Origin: Moringa oleifera | Taxonomy: Eukaryota; Streptophyta; Magnoliopsida; Brassicales; Moringaceae | Length of the DNA: 64,000 nt | NCBI GenBank assembly: GCA_021397835.1 | Contig: JAJFZO010000881.1 | Span: 1-64,000, forward strand | Direction of reading: 5' to 3' | Shown: one piece after another, positions 1 to 12,678 of the stretch | Layout of the letters: each line of letters opens with the position of its first letter | Numbering within the stretch: the stretch's first letter is position 1 | Notes under the pieces: model-generated | Seen by the model: the letters and a program-made list of their open reading frames with translations, nothing else | Databases searched by the model: none | Told to the model about the DNA's origin: nothing | Translations under genes and position numbers: made by a program

Positions 1-280
1 AGCATACGAAGTGCTTCATCGTAGGCCCTCGAGGCGGCAGATGTGGGGTTGGATCTCGACGCTCAGGCTTGCCTAGGCGGACTCGTTGCGCAGCGTTATC
101 AACGACACGATCTTCAGCCGTTAGCAACAAGCGAGCCACACGGCCAGCCTGGGCACCCCTGCTGCCAAGGCCTCATTGGTGGGATAAACGTGGGCAACAA
201 AGCGAGAATAATCGAGGGATAATGAGCTGGGATGTGGCTAGACAAGCTCAATTGTGGAGGGGGCGAAGCTAACGATGATG
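1..280. repeat. Partial monomer at the left edge
   Basis: The window opens inside a monomer, about 37 bp after its missing anchor, and runs to the first anchor at 281. It carries the usual CCTAGG, ccaaggcct and ggataatg landmarks. The array therefore continues to the left of the window. Confidence 0.95.
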
Positions 281-1550
281 CATGCTACGTGAAGGCCAAA
301 TTATTGGGGGGATTTCGAGCATGCGAAGTGTTTCATCGTAGGACCTCGAGCCGACAGATGTAGGGTTGGATCTCGACGCGCAGGCTTGCCTAGGCAGACT
401 CGTTGCACAGCATGATCGACGACACGATCTTCAGCCGTTAGCAACGAGCGAGCCATACGGTTAGCCTGGGCACCCCTGCTGCCAAGGCCTCATCGGTGGG
501 AAAAATGTCAGCAACGAAGCGAGAATAATCATGGGATAATGAGTTGGGATGTGGCTAGACAAGCTTAATGGTGTAAGGGGCGAATCTAACGATGATGCAT
601 GCTACTTGAAGGCCAAATTATTGGGGGGATTTTGAGCATGCGAAGTGTTTCATCGTAGGCCCTCGAGGCGGCAGACGTGGGGTTGGATCTCGACGCTCAG
701 GATTGCCTAGGCGGACTCGTTGCGCAGCCCGATGGACAACACGATCGTTGGCCATTACCATCGAGCAAGCCACACGGCCAGCCTGGGCACCCCCGCTGCC
801 ATGGCCTCATCAGTGGAAAAAAACTTTGGCAATGAAGTGAGAATAAGCGTAGGATAATGAGCTGGAATGTGGCTAGAGAAGCCCGATGGTGTGGGGGGCG
901 AAAGTAAACGATGATGCATGCTACTTGAAGGCCAAATTATTGGGGGGAATTTCGAGCATACGAAGTGCTTCATCGTAGGCCCTCGAGGCGGCAGACGTGA
1001 GGTTGGATCTCGACGCTCAGGCTTGCCTAGGTGGACTCGTTGGGCAGCGTGATCGACGGCACTATCGTCGGCTGTTAGCAACGAGCGAACCACACGGCCA
1101 GCCTGGTCACCCCTACTACCAAGGCCTCATCGGAGGGAAAAATGTGGGCAACGAAACGAGAATAATCGTGGGATAATGAGCTGGGATGTGGCTAGACAAG
1201 CTCGATGGTGTGGGCGACGAAACTAACGATGATGCATGCTACGCGAGGGCCAAATCATTGGGGGGATTTCGAGCATGAGGAGTGCTTCTTCGCAGCCCCT
1301 TGAGGCGGCAGACGTGGGGTTGGATCTCGACGCTCAGGCTTGCCTAGGCGAACTTGTTGCGCAGCGCGATCGAAGACACGATCGTCGGCCGTTAGCAACG
1401 AGCGAGCCCCACGGCCAGCCTGGGCACCCCTGCTGCCAAGGCCTCATCGGTGGAAAAAACGTGGGAAACGAAGCAAGAGTAATCGTGGGATAATGAGTTG
1501 GGATGTGGCTAGACAACCTCGATGGTGTAGGGGCAAAGCCAACGATGATG
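281..1550. repeat. Four irregular monomers before the five-monomer HOR
   Basis: Anchors are at 281, 599, 917 and 1235, each 316-318 bp from the next. The monomer at 599 has the D-type variant gatggacaacacgatcg and ccattaccatcg. The one at 917 starts E-like and continues C-like, with cactatcgtcggctg. The one at 1235 is B-like, with gcatgaggagtgcttcttcg. The types are the same as in the following HOR, but the order E-A-B-C-D is not kept, so this is a scrambled edge of that block. Confidence 0.85.
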
Positions 1551-3136
1551 CATGCTACGTGAAGGCAAAATTATTGGTGGGATTTCGAGCATGCGAAGTG
1601 CTTCATCGTAGGCCCTCGAGGCGGCAGATGTGGGGTTGGATCTAGACGCTTAAGCTTGCCTAGGCGGACTCGTTGCGCAGCGCGATCGAAGAAACAATCG
1701 TTGGGCGTTAGCAACGAGCGAGCCACACGGCCAGCCGGGGCACCCCGGTTGCCAAGGCCTCATTGGTGGGAAAAACATGGGCAACGAAGCAAGAATAATC
1801 GTGGGATAATGAGTTGGGACGTGGCTACACAAGCTCGATGTTGTGGGCGGCGAAGCAAACCATGATACATGCTGCGTGAGGGCCAAATTGTTGGGGGGAT
1901 TTCGAGCATGCGAAGTGCTTCATCGTAGGCCCTTGAGGCGGCACACGTAGGGTTGGATCTCGACGCTCTTGCTTGCCTAGGTGGACTCGTTGGGCAGCAT
2001 GATCGATGACATTATCGTCGGCTGTTAGCAACGAGCGAGCCACACGGCCAGCCTGGGCACCCCTACTGCCAAGGCCTCGTCAAGGGGAAAAACGTAGGCA
2101 ACGAAGCGAGAATAATCGTGGGATAATGAGCTGGGATGTGGCTAGACATGCTCGATGGTGTGGGCGGCGAAGCTAACGATGATGCATGCTACGCGAAGGC
2201 CAAATCGTTGGGGGGATTTGGAGCATGAGGAGTGCTTCTTCGCAGGCCCTTGAGGCGGCAGACGTGGGGTTGGATCTCGACGCTCAGGCTTGCCTAGGCA
2301 GACTCATTGCGCAGTGCGATCGAAGATACAATCGTCGGTCGTTAGCAACGAGCGAGCCATACGGCCAGCCTAGGCACCCCTGCTGCTAAGGCCTCATCGG
2401 TGGGATAAACGTGGGCAACAAAGCGAGGATAATCGGAAGATAATGAGCTGGGATGTGGCTAGACAAGCTCGATGTTGTGGGGGGAGAAGACATCCATGAT
2501 ACATGCTACGTGAGGGCAAAATTGTTAGGGGGATTTCGAGCATGCGGAGTGCTTCATCGTAGGACCTCGAGGCGGCAGACGTGGGGTTGGATCTCGACGC
2601 TCATGCTTGCATAGGTGGACTCGTTGGGCAGCGTGATCGACGACACTATCGTTGGCTGTTAGCAACGAGCGAGCCACACGGTTAGCCTGGGCACCCCTGC
2701 TACCAAGGCCTCATCGGTGGGAAAAATGTGGGCAACGAAGCGAGAATAATCGTGGGATAATGAGTTGGGATGTGGCTAGACAAGCTCATTGGTGTAGGGG
2801 GCGAAGCTAACGATGACGCATGCTACGTGAAGGCTAAATTATTGGGGGGATTTCGAGCATGCAAAATGCTTCAACGCAGGCCCTCGAGGCTTCAGACATG
2901 GGGTTCGATCTCGACGCTCAGGATTGCCTAGGCGGACTCGTTGCGCAACGCGATGGACAACACGATCGTCGGCCATTACCATCGAGCGAGCCACACGGCC
3001 AGCCTGGGCACCCCCGCTGCCATGGCCTCATCAGTGGAAAAAACTTGGGCAATGAAGTGAGAATAAGCGTAGGATAATGAGCTGGGATGTGGCTAGACAA
3101 GCTCGATGTTGTTGGCGGCGAAAGTAAACGATGATG
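1551..3136. repeat. HOR unit 1 (E-A-B-C-D)
   Basis: Monomer anchors are 1551 (E), 1868 (A), 2185 (B), 2502 (C) and 2819 (D). Its B monomer is of the B2 kind, with gaagatacaatcgtcggtcg and ccatacgg, and it ends with gttgtggggggaga before C. Confidence 0.88.
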
Positions 3137-4721
3137 CATGCTACGTGAAGGCCAAATTATTGGGGGAATTTTCAGCATGCGTAGTGCTTCATCGTAGGCC
3201 CTCGAGGCGGCAGACGTGGGGTTGGATCTAGACGCTTAAGCTTGCCTAGGCGGACTCGTTGCGCAGCGCGATCGAAGACACGATCGTCGGGCGTTAGCAA
3301 TGAGCGAGCCACACGGCCAGCCTGGGCACCCCGGTTGCCAAGGCCTCATCGGTGAGAAAAACATGGGCAACGAAGCAAGAATAATCGTGGGATAATGAGT
3401 TGGGACGTGGCTACACAAGCTCGATGTTGTGGGGGTGAAGCAAACCATGATACATGCTGCGTGAGGGCCAAATTGTTGGGGGGATTTCGAGCATGCGAAG
3501 TGCTTCATCGTTGGCCCTCGAGGCGGCACACGTGGGGTTGGATCTCGACGCTCATGCTTGCCTAGGTGGACTCGTTGGGCAGCACGATCGACGACACTAT
3601 CGTCGGCTATTAGCAACGAGCGAGCCACACGGCCAGCCTTGGCACCCCTACTGCAAAGGCCTCGTCAAGGGAAAAAACGTAGGCAACGAAGCAAGAATAA
3701 TCGTGGGATAATGAGCTGGGATGTGGCTAGACATGCTCGATGGTGTGGGCGGCGAAGCTAACGATGATGCATGCTACGCGAAGGCCAAATCGTTGGGGGG
3801 ATTTGGAGTATGAGGAGTGCTTCTTCGCAGGACCTTGAGGTGGCAGACGTGGGGTTGGATCTCGACGCTCAGGCTTGCCTAGGCAGACTCGTTGCGCAGT
3901 GCGATTGAAGACACGATCGTCAGCCGTTAGCAACGAGCGAGCCACACGGCCAGCCTGGGCACCCCTGCTGCCAAGGCCTCATCGGTGGGAAAAAGATGGA
4001 AAACAAAGCGAGAATAATCGTAAGATAATGAGCTGGGATGTGGCTAGACAAGCTCGATGTTGTCGACGGCGAAGACATCCATGATACATGCTACGTGAGG
4101 GCCAAATTGTTGGGGGGATATCGAGCATGCGGAGTGCTTCATCATAGGACCTCGACGCAGCAGACGTGGGGTTGGATCTCGACGCTCATGCTTGCCTAGG
4201 TGGGCTCGTTGGGCAGCGTGATCGACGACACTATCATCGGCTGTTAGCAACGAGCGAGCCACACGGTTAGCCTGGGCACCCCTGCTACCAAGGCCTCATC
4301 GGTGGGAAAAATGTGGGCAACGAAGCGAGAATGATCGTGGGATAATGAGTTGGGATGTGGCTAGAAAAGCTCATTGGTGTAGGGGGCGAAGCTAACGATG
4401 ACGCATGCTACGTGAAGGCCAAATTATTGGGGGGATTTTGAGCATGCGAAATGGTTCAACGCTGGCCCTCGAGGCCTCAGACGTGGGGTTCGATCTCGAC
4501 GCTCAAGATTGCCTAGGCGGACTTGTTGCGCAACGCGATGGACAACACGATCGTCGGCCATTACCATCGAGCGAGCCACACGGCCAGCCTGGGCACCCCC
4601 GCTGCCATGGCCTCATCAGTGGAAAAAACTTGGGCAATGAAGTGAGAATAAGCGTAGGATAATGAGCTGGGATGTGGCTAGACAAGCTCGATGTTGTGGG
4701 CAGCGAAAGTAAACGATGATG
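3137..4721. repeat. HOR unit 2 (E-A-B-C-D)
   Basis: Anchors are 3137, 3453, 3770, 4087 and 4404. Its B monomer begins like B2 (tttggag, gaggtggcag) but ends like B1 (gattgaagacacg, then GTCGAC near 4065), so it looks recombinant between the two B kinds. D has the rare aatggttcaacgctgg. Confidence 0.88.
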
Positions 4722-6306
4722 CATGCTACGTGAAGGCCAAATTATTGGGGGAATTTTCGGCATGCGTAGTGCTTCATCGTAGGCCCTCGAGGCAGCAGAC
4801 GTGGGGTTGGATCTAGACACTTCAGCTTGCCTAGGCGGACTCATTGCGCAGCGTGATCGAAGACACAATCGTCGGGCGTTAGCAACGGGCGAGCCACACG
4901 GCCAGCCTGGGCACCCCGGTTGCCAAGGCCTCATCGGTGGGAAAAACATGGGCAACGAAGCAAGAATAATCGTGGGATAATGAGTTGGGACGTGGCTACA
5001 CAAGCTCGATGTTGTGGGCGCCGAAGCAAACCATGATACATGCTGCGTGAGGTCCAAATTGTTGGGGGATTTCGAGCATGCGAAGTGCTTCATCGTTGGC
5101 CCTCGAGGCGGCACACGTGGGGTTGGATCTCGACGCTCATGCTTGCCTAGGTGGACTCGTTGGGCAGCACGATCGACGACACTATCGTCGGCTGTTAGCA
5201 ACGAGCGAGCCACACGGCCAGCCTGGGCACCCCTACTGCCAAGGCCTTGTCAAGGGGAAAAACGTGGGCAACGAAGCGAGAATAATCGTGGGATAATGAG
5301 CTGGGATGTGGCTAGACATGCTCGATGGTGTGGGTGGTGAAGCTAACGATGATGCATGCTACGCGAAGGCCAAATCGTTGGGGGGATTTAGAGCATGAGG
5401 AGTGCTTCTTCGCAGGCCCTTGAGGCGGCAGACGTGGGGTTGGATCTCGACGCTCAGGCTTGCCTAGGCAGACTCGTTGCGCAGTGCGATTGAAGACACG
5501 ATCGTCGGCCGTTAGCAACGAGCGAGCCACACGGCCAGCTTGGGCACCCCTGCTGCCAAGGCCTCATCGATGGGATAAACGTGGGCAACAAAGCGAGAAT
5601 AATCGTAAGATAATGAGCTAGGATGTGGCTAGACAAGCTCGATGTTGTCGACGACGAAGACATCCATGATACATGCCACGTGAGGGCCAAATTGTTGGGG
5701 GGATTTCGAGCATGCGGAGTGCTTCATCGTAGGACCTCGACGCGGCAGACGTGGAGTTGGATCTCGACGCTCATGCTTGCCTAGGTGGACTCGTTGGGCA
5801 GCGTGATCGACGACACTATCGTCGGCTGTTAGCAACGAGCGAGCCACACGGTTCGCCTGGGCACCCCTGCTACCAAGGCCTCATCGGTGGGAAAAATGTG
5901 GGCAACGAAGCGAGAATAATCGTGGGATAATGAGTTGGGATGTGGCTACACAAGCTCATTGGTGTAGGGGGCGAAGCTAACGATGACGCATGCTACGTGA
6001 AGGCCAAATTATTGGGGGGATTTCGAGCATGCGAAATGGTTCAACGCTGGCCCTCGAGGCCTCAGACGTGGGGTTCGATCTCGACGCTCAGGATTGCCTA
6101 GGCGGACTCGTTGCGCAACGCGATGGACAACACGATCGTCGGCCATTGCCATCGAGCGAGCCACACGGCCAGCCTGGGCACCCCCGCTGCCATGGCCTCA
6201 TCAGTAGAAAAAACTTGGGCAATGACGTGAGAATAAGCGTAGGATAATGAGCTGGGATGTGGCTAGACAAGCTCGATGTTGTGGGCGGCGAAAGTAAACG
6301 ATGATG
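4722..6306. repeat. HOR unit 3 (E-A-B-C-D)
   Basis: Anchors are 4722, 5039, 5355, 5672 and 5989. The A monomer at 5039 is 316 bp, with gaggtcc, one G fewer in the G-run, and cgttggccctcg. These variants recur at 11409, exactly 6,370 bp downstream. B is B1, with GTCGAC near 5647. Confidence 0.88.
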
Positions 6307-7912
6307 CATGCTACGTGAAGGCCAAATTATTGGGGGAATTTTCAGCATGCGTAGTGCTTCATCGTAGGCCCTCGAGGCGGCAGACGTGGGGTTGGATCTA
6401 GACGCTTCAGCTTCCCTAGGCGGACTCGTTGCGCAGCGCGATCGAAGACACGATCGTCGGGCGTTAGCAACGAGCAAGCCACACGGCCAGCCTGGGCACC
6501 CCGGTTGCCAAGGCATCATCGATGGGAAAAACATGGGCAACGAAGCAAGAATAATCGTGGGATAATGAGTTGGGACGTGGCTACACAAGCTCGATGTTGT
6601 GGGCGGCGAAGCAAACCATGATACATGCTGCGTGAGGGCCAAATTGTTAGGGGGATTTCGAGCATGCGAAGCGCTTCATCATAGGCCCCCGAGGAGGCAC
6701 ACGTGGGGTTGGATCTCCACGCTCATGCTTGCCTAGGTGGACTCGTTGGGCAGCACGATCGACGACACTATCGTCGGCTGTTAGCAACGAGCGAGCCACA
6801 CGGCCAGCCTTGGCACCCCTACTGCCAAGGCCTCGTCAAGGGGAAAAACGTAGGCAACGAAGCGAGAATAATCGTGGGATAAAGAGCTGGGATGTGGCTA
6901 GACATGCTCGATGGTATGGGCGGCGAAGCTAATGATGATGCATGCTACGCGAAGGCCAAATCGTTGGGGGGATTTGGAGCATGAGGAGTGCTTCTTCGCA
7001 GGCCCTTGAGGTGGCAGACGTGGGGTTGGATCTCGACGCTCAGGCTTGCCTAGGCAGACTCATTGCGCAGTGCGATCGAAGATACGATCGTCGGTCGTTA
7101 GCAACGAGCGAGCCATACGGCCAGCCTGGGCACCCCTGCTGCCAAGGCCTCATCGGTGGGATAAATGTGGGCAACAAAGCGAGAATAATCGTAAGATAAT
7201 GAGCTGGGATGTGGCTAGACAAGCTCGATGTAGTGGGGGGAGAAGACATCCATGATACATGCTACGTGAGGGCAAAATTGTTGGGGGGATTTCGAGCATG
7301 TGGAGTGCTTCATCGTAGGACCTCGAGGCGGCAGACGTGGGGTTGGATCTCGACGCTCATGCTTGCCTAGGTGGACTTGTTGGGCAGCGTGATCGACGAC
7401 ACTATCGTCGGCTGTTAGCAACGAGCGAGCCACACGGTTAGCCTGGGCACCCTTGCTACCAAGGCCTCATCGGTGGGAAAAATGTGGGCAACGAAGCGAG
7501 AATAATCGTGGGATAATGAGTTGGGATGTGGCTAGACAAGCTCATTGGTGTAGGGGGCGAAGCTAACGATGATGCATGCTACGTGAAGGCCAAATCATTG
7601 GGGGGATTTCGAGCATGCGAAATGCTTCAATGCAGGCCCTCGAGGCCTCAGTACTGGGGGTTTTCGATCTCGCCGCTCAGGATTGGCCTAGGCGGACTCC
7701 CCCCCCCGTTGGGGGGGGGGGGCGCAACGCGATTGGACTAACACGATCGTCGCCTTACCATCGAGCGACCACACTGCCAGCCTGGGCACCCCCGCTGCAT
7801 GGCGCTCATCAGTAGAAAAAACTTGGGGGGCAATGAGTGAGTATATCGTAGGATAATGAGTGGATGTGGCTATACAAGCTCGTGTTGTGGGCGGCGCAAG
7901 TAAACGATGATG
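6307..7912. repeat. HOR unit 4 (E-A-B-C-D), noisy end
   Basis: Anchors are 6307, 6624, 6941, 7258 and 7575. E carries the rare ggcatcatcgatggg, shared with the E monomer at 12679. B is B2. The D monomer is 338 bp because of the indel-rich patch described separately. The A monomer has ccccgaggaggcacacg. Confidence 0.87.
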
Positions 7913-8110
7913 CATGCTACGTGAAGCCAAATATTGGGGGAATTTTCAGCATGGTGCGTAGTGCTTCATCGTAGGAGGCCCTCGAGGCGCAGACGTGGGG
8001 TTTGGATCTAGACGCCTAAGCTGCCTAGGACGAACTCGTTGCGGCAAGCGCGATCGAAGACAACGATCCGTCGGGCGTAGTCACGAGCAAGCCACACCCG
8101 GCCAGCCTGG
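7640..8110. other. Indel-rich patch (possible sequencing error)
   Basis: Two consecutive monomers are 338 and 326 bp and carry many 1-3 bp insertions and deletions, such as actgggggttttcg, gtaggaggccctcg, gacgcctaagctgcc and ccacacccggcc. The neighbouring monomers of the same HOR type are clean at 317-318 bp. The underlying types are D and E. Confidence 0.75.
7699..7722. other. C9-GTT-G12 homopolymer pair
   Basis: Nine C (7699-7707), then GTT, then twelve G (7711-7722) stand where all other monomers read actcgttgcgcaac. The pair could form a hairpin with a three-base loop. It lies inside the indel-rich patch, so a consensus artefact is likely. Confidence 0.8.
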
Positions 8111-9509
8111 GCACCCCGGTTGCCAAGGCCTCATCAATGGGAAAAACATGGGCAACGAAGCAAGAATAATCGTGGGATAATTAGTTGGGACGTGGCTACA
8201 CAAGCTCGATGTTGTGGGCGGCGAAGCAAACCATGATACATGCTGCGTGAGGGCCAAATTGCTGGGGGGATTTCGAGCATGCGAAGCACTTCATCGTAGG
8301 CCTTCGAGGAGGCACACGTGGGGTTGGATCTCGACGCTCATGCTTGCCTAGGTGGACTCGTTGGGCAGCACGATCGACGACACTATCGTCGGCTGTTAGC
8401 AACGAGCGAGCCACACGGCCAGCCTGGGCACCCCTACGGCCAAGGCCTCGTCAAGGGGAAAAACGTGGGCAACGAAGCGAGAATAATCGTGGGATAATGA
8501 GCTGGGATGTGGCTAGACATGCTCGATGGTGTGGGCGGCGAAGCTAACGATGATGCATGCTACGCGAAGGCCAAATCGTTAGGGGGGATTTAGAGCATGA
8601 GGAGTGCTTCTTCGCAGGCCCTTGAGGCGGCAGGCGTGGGGTTGGATCTCGACGCTCAGGCTTGCCTAGGCAGACTCATTGCGCAGTGCGATTGAAGACA
8701 CGATCGTCGGCCGTTAGCAACGAGCGAGCCACACGGCCAGCCTGGTCACCCCTGCCGCCAAGGCCTCATCGGTGGGATAAACGTGGGCAACAAAGCGAGA
8801 ATAATCGTAAGATAATGAGCTGGGATGTGGCTAGACAAGCTCGATGTTGTCGACGGGGAAGACATCCATGATACATGCTACGTGAGGGCAAAATTGTTGG
8901 GGGGATTTCGAGCATGCGGAGTGCTTCATCATAGGACCTCGAGGCGGCAGACGTGGGGTTGGATCTCGACGCTCATGCTTGCCTAGGTGGACTCGTTGGG
9001 CAGCGTGATCGACGACACTATCGTCGGCTGTTAGCAACAAGCGAGCCACACTGTTAGCATGGGCACCCCTGCTACCAAGGCCTCATCGGTGGGAAAAATG
9101 TGGGCAATGAAGCGAGAATAATCGTGGGATAATGAGTTGGGATGTGGCTAGACAAGATCAATGGTGTAGGGGGCGAAGCTAACGATGATGCATGCTACGT
9201 GAAAGGCCAAATTATTTGGGGGATTTCGAGCATGCGAAATGCTTCAACGCAGGCCCTCGAGGCTTCAGATATGGGGTTGGATCTCGACGCTCAGGATTGC
9301 CTAGGCGGACTCGTTGTGCAGCGCGATGGACAACACGATTGTCGGCCATTACCATCGAGCGAGCCACACGGCCAGCCTGGGCACCCCTACTGCCAAGGCC
9401 TCATCGGTGGGAAAAATGTAGGCAACAAAGCGAGAATAATCGTGGGATATTAAGTTGGGATGTGGCTAGACAATCTCGATGTTGTGGGCGGCGAAAGTAA
9501 ACGATGATA
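7913..9509. repeat. HOR unit 5 (E-A-B-C-D), noisy start
   Basis: Anchors are 7913, 8239, 8556, 8874 and 9191. E is 326 bp and indel-rich. B is B1, with GTCGAC near 8850. The A monomer shares the gaggaggcacacg variant with unit 4. Confidence 0.86.
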
Positions 9510-9560
9510 CTGCTACTGAAGGCCAAATTATGGGGAATTTTCAGCATGCGTTAGTGCTCA
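9495..9560. other. Indel-rich patch
   Basis: The sequence gatactgctactgaagg, then ttatggggaatttt and tgctcatcgtagcccc, has several single-base losses in an E monomer that is otherwise typical. Confidence 0.7.
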
Positions 9561-11091
9561 TCGTAGCCCCTCGAGGCGGCAGATGTGGGGTTGGATCTAG
9601 ACGCTTAAGCTTGCCTAGGCGGACTCGTTGCGCAGCGCGATCGAAGAAATGATCGCTGGGCGTTAGCAACGAGCGAGCCACATGGCCAGCCTGGGCACCC
9701 CGGTTGCCAAGGCCTCATCGGTGGGAAAAACATGGGCAACGAAGCAAGAATAATCGTGGGATAATGAGTTGGGACGTGGCTACATAAGCTCGATGTTGTG
9801 GGCGGCGAAGCAAACCATGATACATGCTGCGTGAGGGCCAAATTGTTGGGGGGATTTTGAGCATGCGAAGTGCTTCATCGTAGGCCCTCGAGGCGGCACA
9901 CGTGGGGTTGGATCTCGATGCTCATGCTTGCCTAGGTGGACTCGTTGGGCAGCACGATCGACGACACTATCGTCGGCTGTTAGCAACGAGCGAGCCACAC
10001 GGCTAGCCTGGGCACCCCTACTGCCAAGGCCTCGTCAAGGGGAAAAACGTGGGCAACGAAGCGAGAATAATCGTGGGATAATGAGCTGGGATGTGGCTAG
10101 ACATGCTCGATGGTGTGGGCGGCGAAGCTAACGATGATGCATGCTATGCGAAGGCCAAATCGTTGGGGGGATTTGGAGCATGAGGAGTGCTTCTTCGTAG
10201 GCCCTTGAGGTGGCAGACGTGGGGTTGGATCTCGACGCTCAGGCTTGCCTAGGTAGACTCATTGTGCAGTGCGATCGAAGATACGATCGTCGGTCGTTAG
10301 CAACGAGCGAGCCATACGGCCAGCCTGGGCACCCCTGCTGCCAAGGCCTCATCGGTGGGATAAACGTGGGCAACAAAGCGAGAATAATCGTAAGATAATG
10401 AGCTGGGATGTGGCTAGACAAGCTCGATGTAGTGGGGGGAGAAGACATCAATGATACATGCTACGTGAGGGCAAAATTGTTGGGGGGATTTCGAGCATGC
10501 GGAGTGCTTCATTGTAGGACCTCGAGGCGACAGACGTGGGGTTGGATCTCGACGCTCATGCTTGCCTAGGTGGACTCGTTGGGCAGCGTGATCGACGACA
10601 CTATCGTCGGCTGTTAGCAACGAGCGAGCCACACGGTTAGCCTGGGCACCCCTGCTACCAAGGCTTCATCGGTGGGAAAAATGTGGGCAACGAAGCGAGA
10701 ATAATCGTGGGATAATGAGTTGGGATGTGGCTAGACAAGCTCATTGGTGTAGGGGGCGAAGCTAACGATGACGCATGCTACGTGAAGGCCAAATTATTGG
10801 GGGGATTTCGAGCATGCGAAATGGTTCAACGCTGGCCCTCGAGGCCTCAGACGTGGGGTTCGATCTCGACGCTCAGGATTGCCTAGGCGGACTTGTTACG
10901 CAACGCGATGGACAACACGATCGTCGACCATTACCATCGAGCGAGCCACACGGCCAGCCTGGGCACCCCCGCTGCCATGGCCTCATCAGTGGAAAAAACT
11001 TGGGCAATGAAGTGAGAATAAGCGTAGGATAATGAGCTGGGATGTGGCTAGACAAGCTCGATGTTGTGGGCGACGAAAGTAAACGATGATG
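9510..11091. repeat. HOR unit 6 (E-A-B-C-D)
   Basis: Anchors are 9510, 9823, 10140, 10457 and 10774. The first ~60 bp of E are indel-rich (gatactgctactgaagg). B is B2 and ends with gtagtggggggaga. D has aatggttcaacgctgg, as in units 2 and 3. Confidence 0.87.
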
Positions 11092-12678
11092 CATGCTACG
11101 TGAAGGCCAAATTATTGGGGGAATTTTCAGCATGCGTAGTGCTTCATCGTAGGCCCTCGAGGCGGCAGACGTGGGGTTGGATCTAGACGCTTAAGCTTGC
11201 CTAGGCGGACTCGTTGCGCAGCGCGATCGAAGACACGATCGTCGGGCGTTAGCAACGAGCGAGCCACACGGCCAGCCTGGGCACCCCGGTTGCCAAGGCC
11301 TCATTGGTGGGAAAAACATGGGCAACGAAGCAAGAATAATCGTGGGATAATGAGTTGGGACGTGGCTACACAAGCTCGATGTTGTGGGCGCCGAAGCAAA
11401 CCATGATACATGCTGCGTGAGGTCCAAATTGTTGGGGGATTTCGAGCATGCGAAGTGCTTCATCGTTGGCCCTCGAGGCGGCACACGTGGGGTTGGATCT
11501 CGACGCTCATGCTTGCCTAGGTGGACTCGTTGGGCAGCACGATCGACGACACTATCGTCGGCTGTTAGCAACGAGCGAGCCACACGGCCAGCCTTGGCAC
11601 CCCTACTGCCAAGGCCTCGTCAAGGGGAAAAACGTGGGCAACGAAGCGAGAATAATCATGGGATAATGAGTTGGGATGTGGCTAGACATGCTCGATGGTG
11701 TGGGCGGCGAAGCTAACGATGATGCATACTACGCGAAGGCCAAATCGTTGGGGGGATTTAGAGCATGAGGAGTGCTTCTTCGCAGGCCCTTGAGGCGGCA
11801 GACGTGGGGTTGGATCTCGACGCTCAGGCTTGCCTAGGCAGACTCGTTGCGCAGTGCGATTTAAGACACGATCGTCGGCCGTTAGCAACGACCGAGCCAC
11901 ACGGCCAGCCTAGGCACCCCTGCTGCCAAGGCCTCATCGGTGGGATAAACGTGGGCAACAAAGCGAGAATAATCGTAAGATAATGAGCTGGGATGTGGCT
12001 AGACAAGCTCGATGTTGTCGACGGCGAAGACATCCATGATACATGCTACGTGAGGGCCAAATTGTTGGGGGGATATCGAGCATGCGGAGTTCTTCATCAT
12101 AGGACCTCGAGGCGGCATACGTGGGGTTGGATCTCGACGCTCATGCTTGCCTAGGTGGACTCGTTGGGCAGCGTGATCGACGACACTATCGTCGGCTGTT
12201 AGCAACGAGCGAGCCACACGGTTAGCCTGGGCACCCCTGCTACCAAGGCCTCATCGGTGGGAAAAATGTGGGCAACGAAGCGAGAATAATCGTGGGATAA
12301 TGAGTTGGGATGTGGCTAGACAAGCTCATTGGTGTAGGGGGCGAAGCTAACGATGATGCATGCTACGTGAAGGCCAAATTATTGGGGGGATTTCGAGCAT
12401 GCGAAATGCTTCAACGCAGGCCCTCGAGGCTTCAGACGTGGGGTTCGATCTCGACGCTCAGGATTGCCTAGGCGGACTCGTTGCGCAACGCGATGGACAA
12501 CACGATCGTCGGCCATTACCATCGAGCGAGCCACACGGCCAGCCTGGGCACCCCCGCTGCCATGGCCTCATCAGTAGAAAAAAAACTTGGGCAATGAAGT
12601 GAGAATAAGCGTAGGATAATGAGCTGGGATGTGGCTAGACAAGCTCGATGTTGTGGGCGGCGAAAGTAAACGATGATG
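11092..12678. repeat. HOR unit 7 (E-A-B-C-D)
   Basis: Anchors are 11092, 11409, 11725, 12042 and 12359. The A monomer at 11409 shares the gaggtcc and 316-bp variants with 5039. B is B1, with GTCGAC near 12017. D is 320 bp, with a longer A-run (agaaaaaaaac) near 12580. Confidence 0.88.

Larger units (their letters stand above)
4722..7912. repeat. Ten-monomer super-unit 1 (B1 half + B2 half)
   Basis: This joins HOR units 3 and 4. The first half carries a B1 monomer (tttagagcatgagg, gattgaagacacg, GTCGAC end). The second carries a B2 monomer (tttggagcatgagg, gatcgaagatacgatcg, cggtcg, ccatacgg, gtagtggggggaga end). The alternation repeats in the next two super-units. Confidence 0.8.
7913..11091. 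repeat. Ten-monomer super-unit 2 (B1 half + B2 half)
   Basis: This joins HOR units 5 and 6. B1 is at 8556 and B2 at 10140. They lie 3,201 and 3,199 bp from their counterparts in super-unit 1; the excess over 3,170 comes from the noisy patch. Confidence 0.8.

Noticed and set aside
4503..5213. The longest open frame in the window (236 codons, minus strand).
   Set aside because: It only joins two satellite frames across a monomer border because of a local one-base length change. Its translation is the same low-complexity product seen in other monomers.
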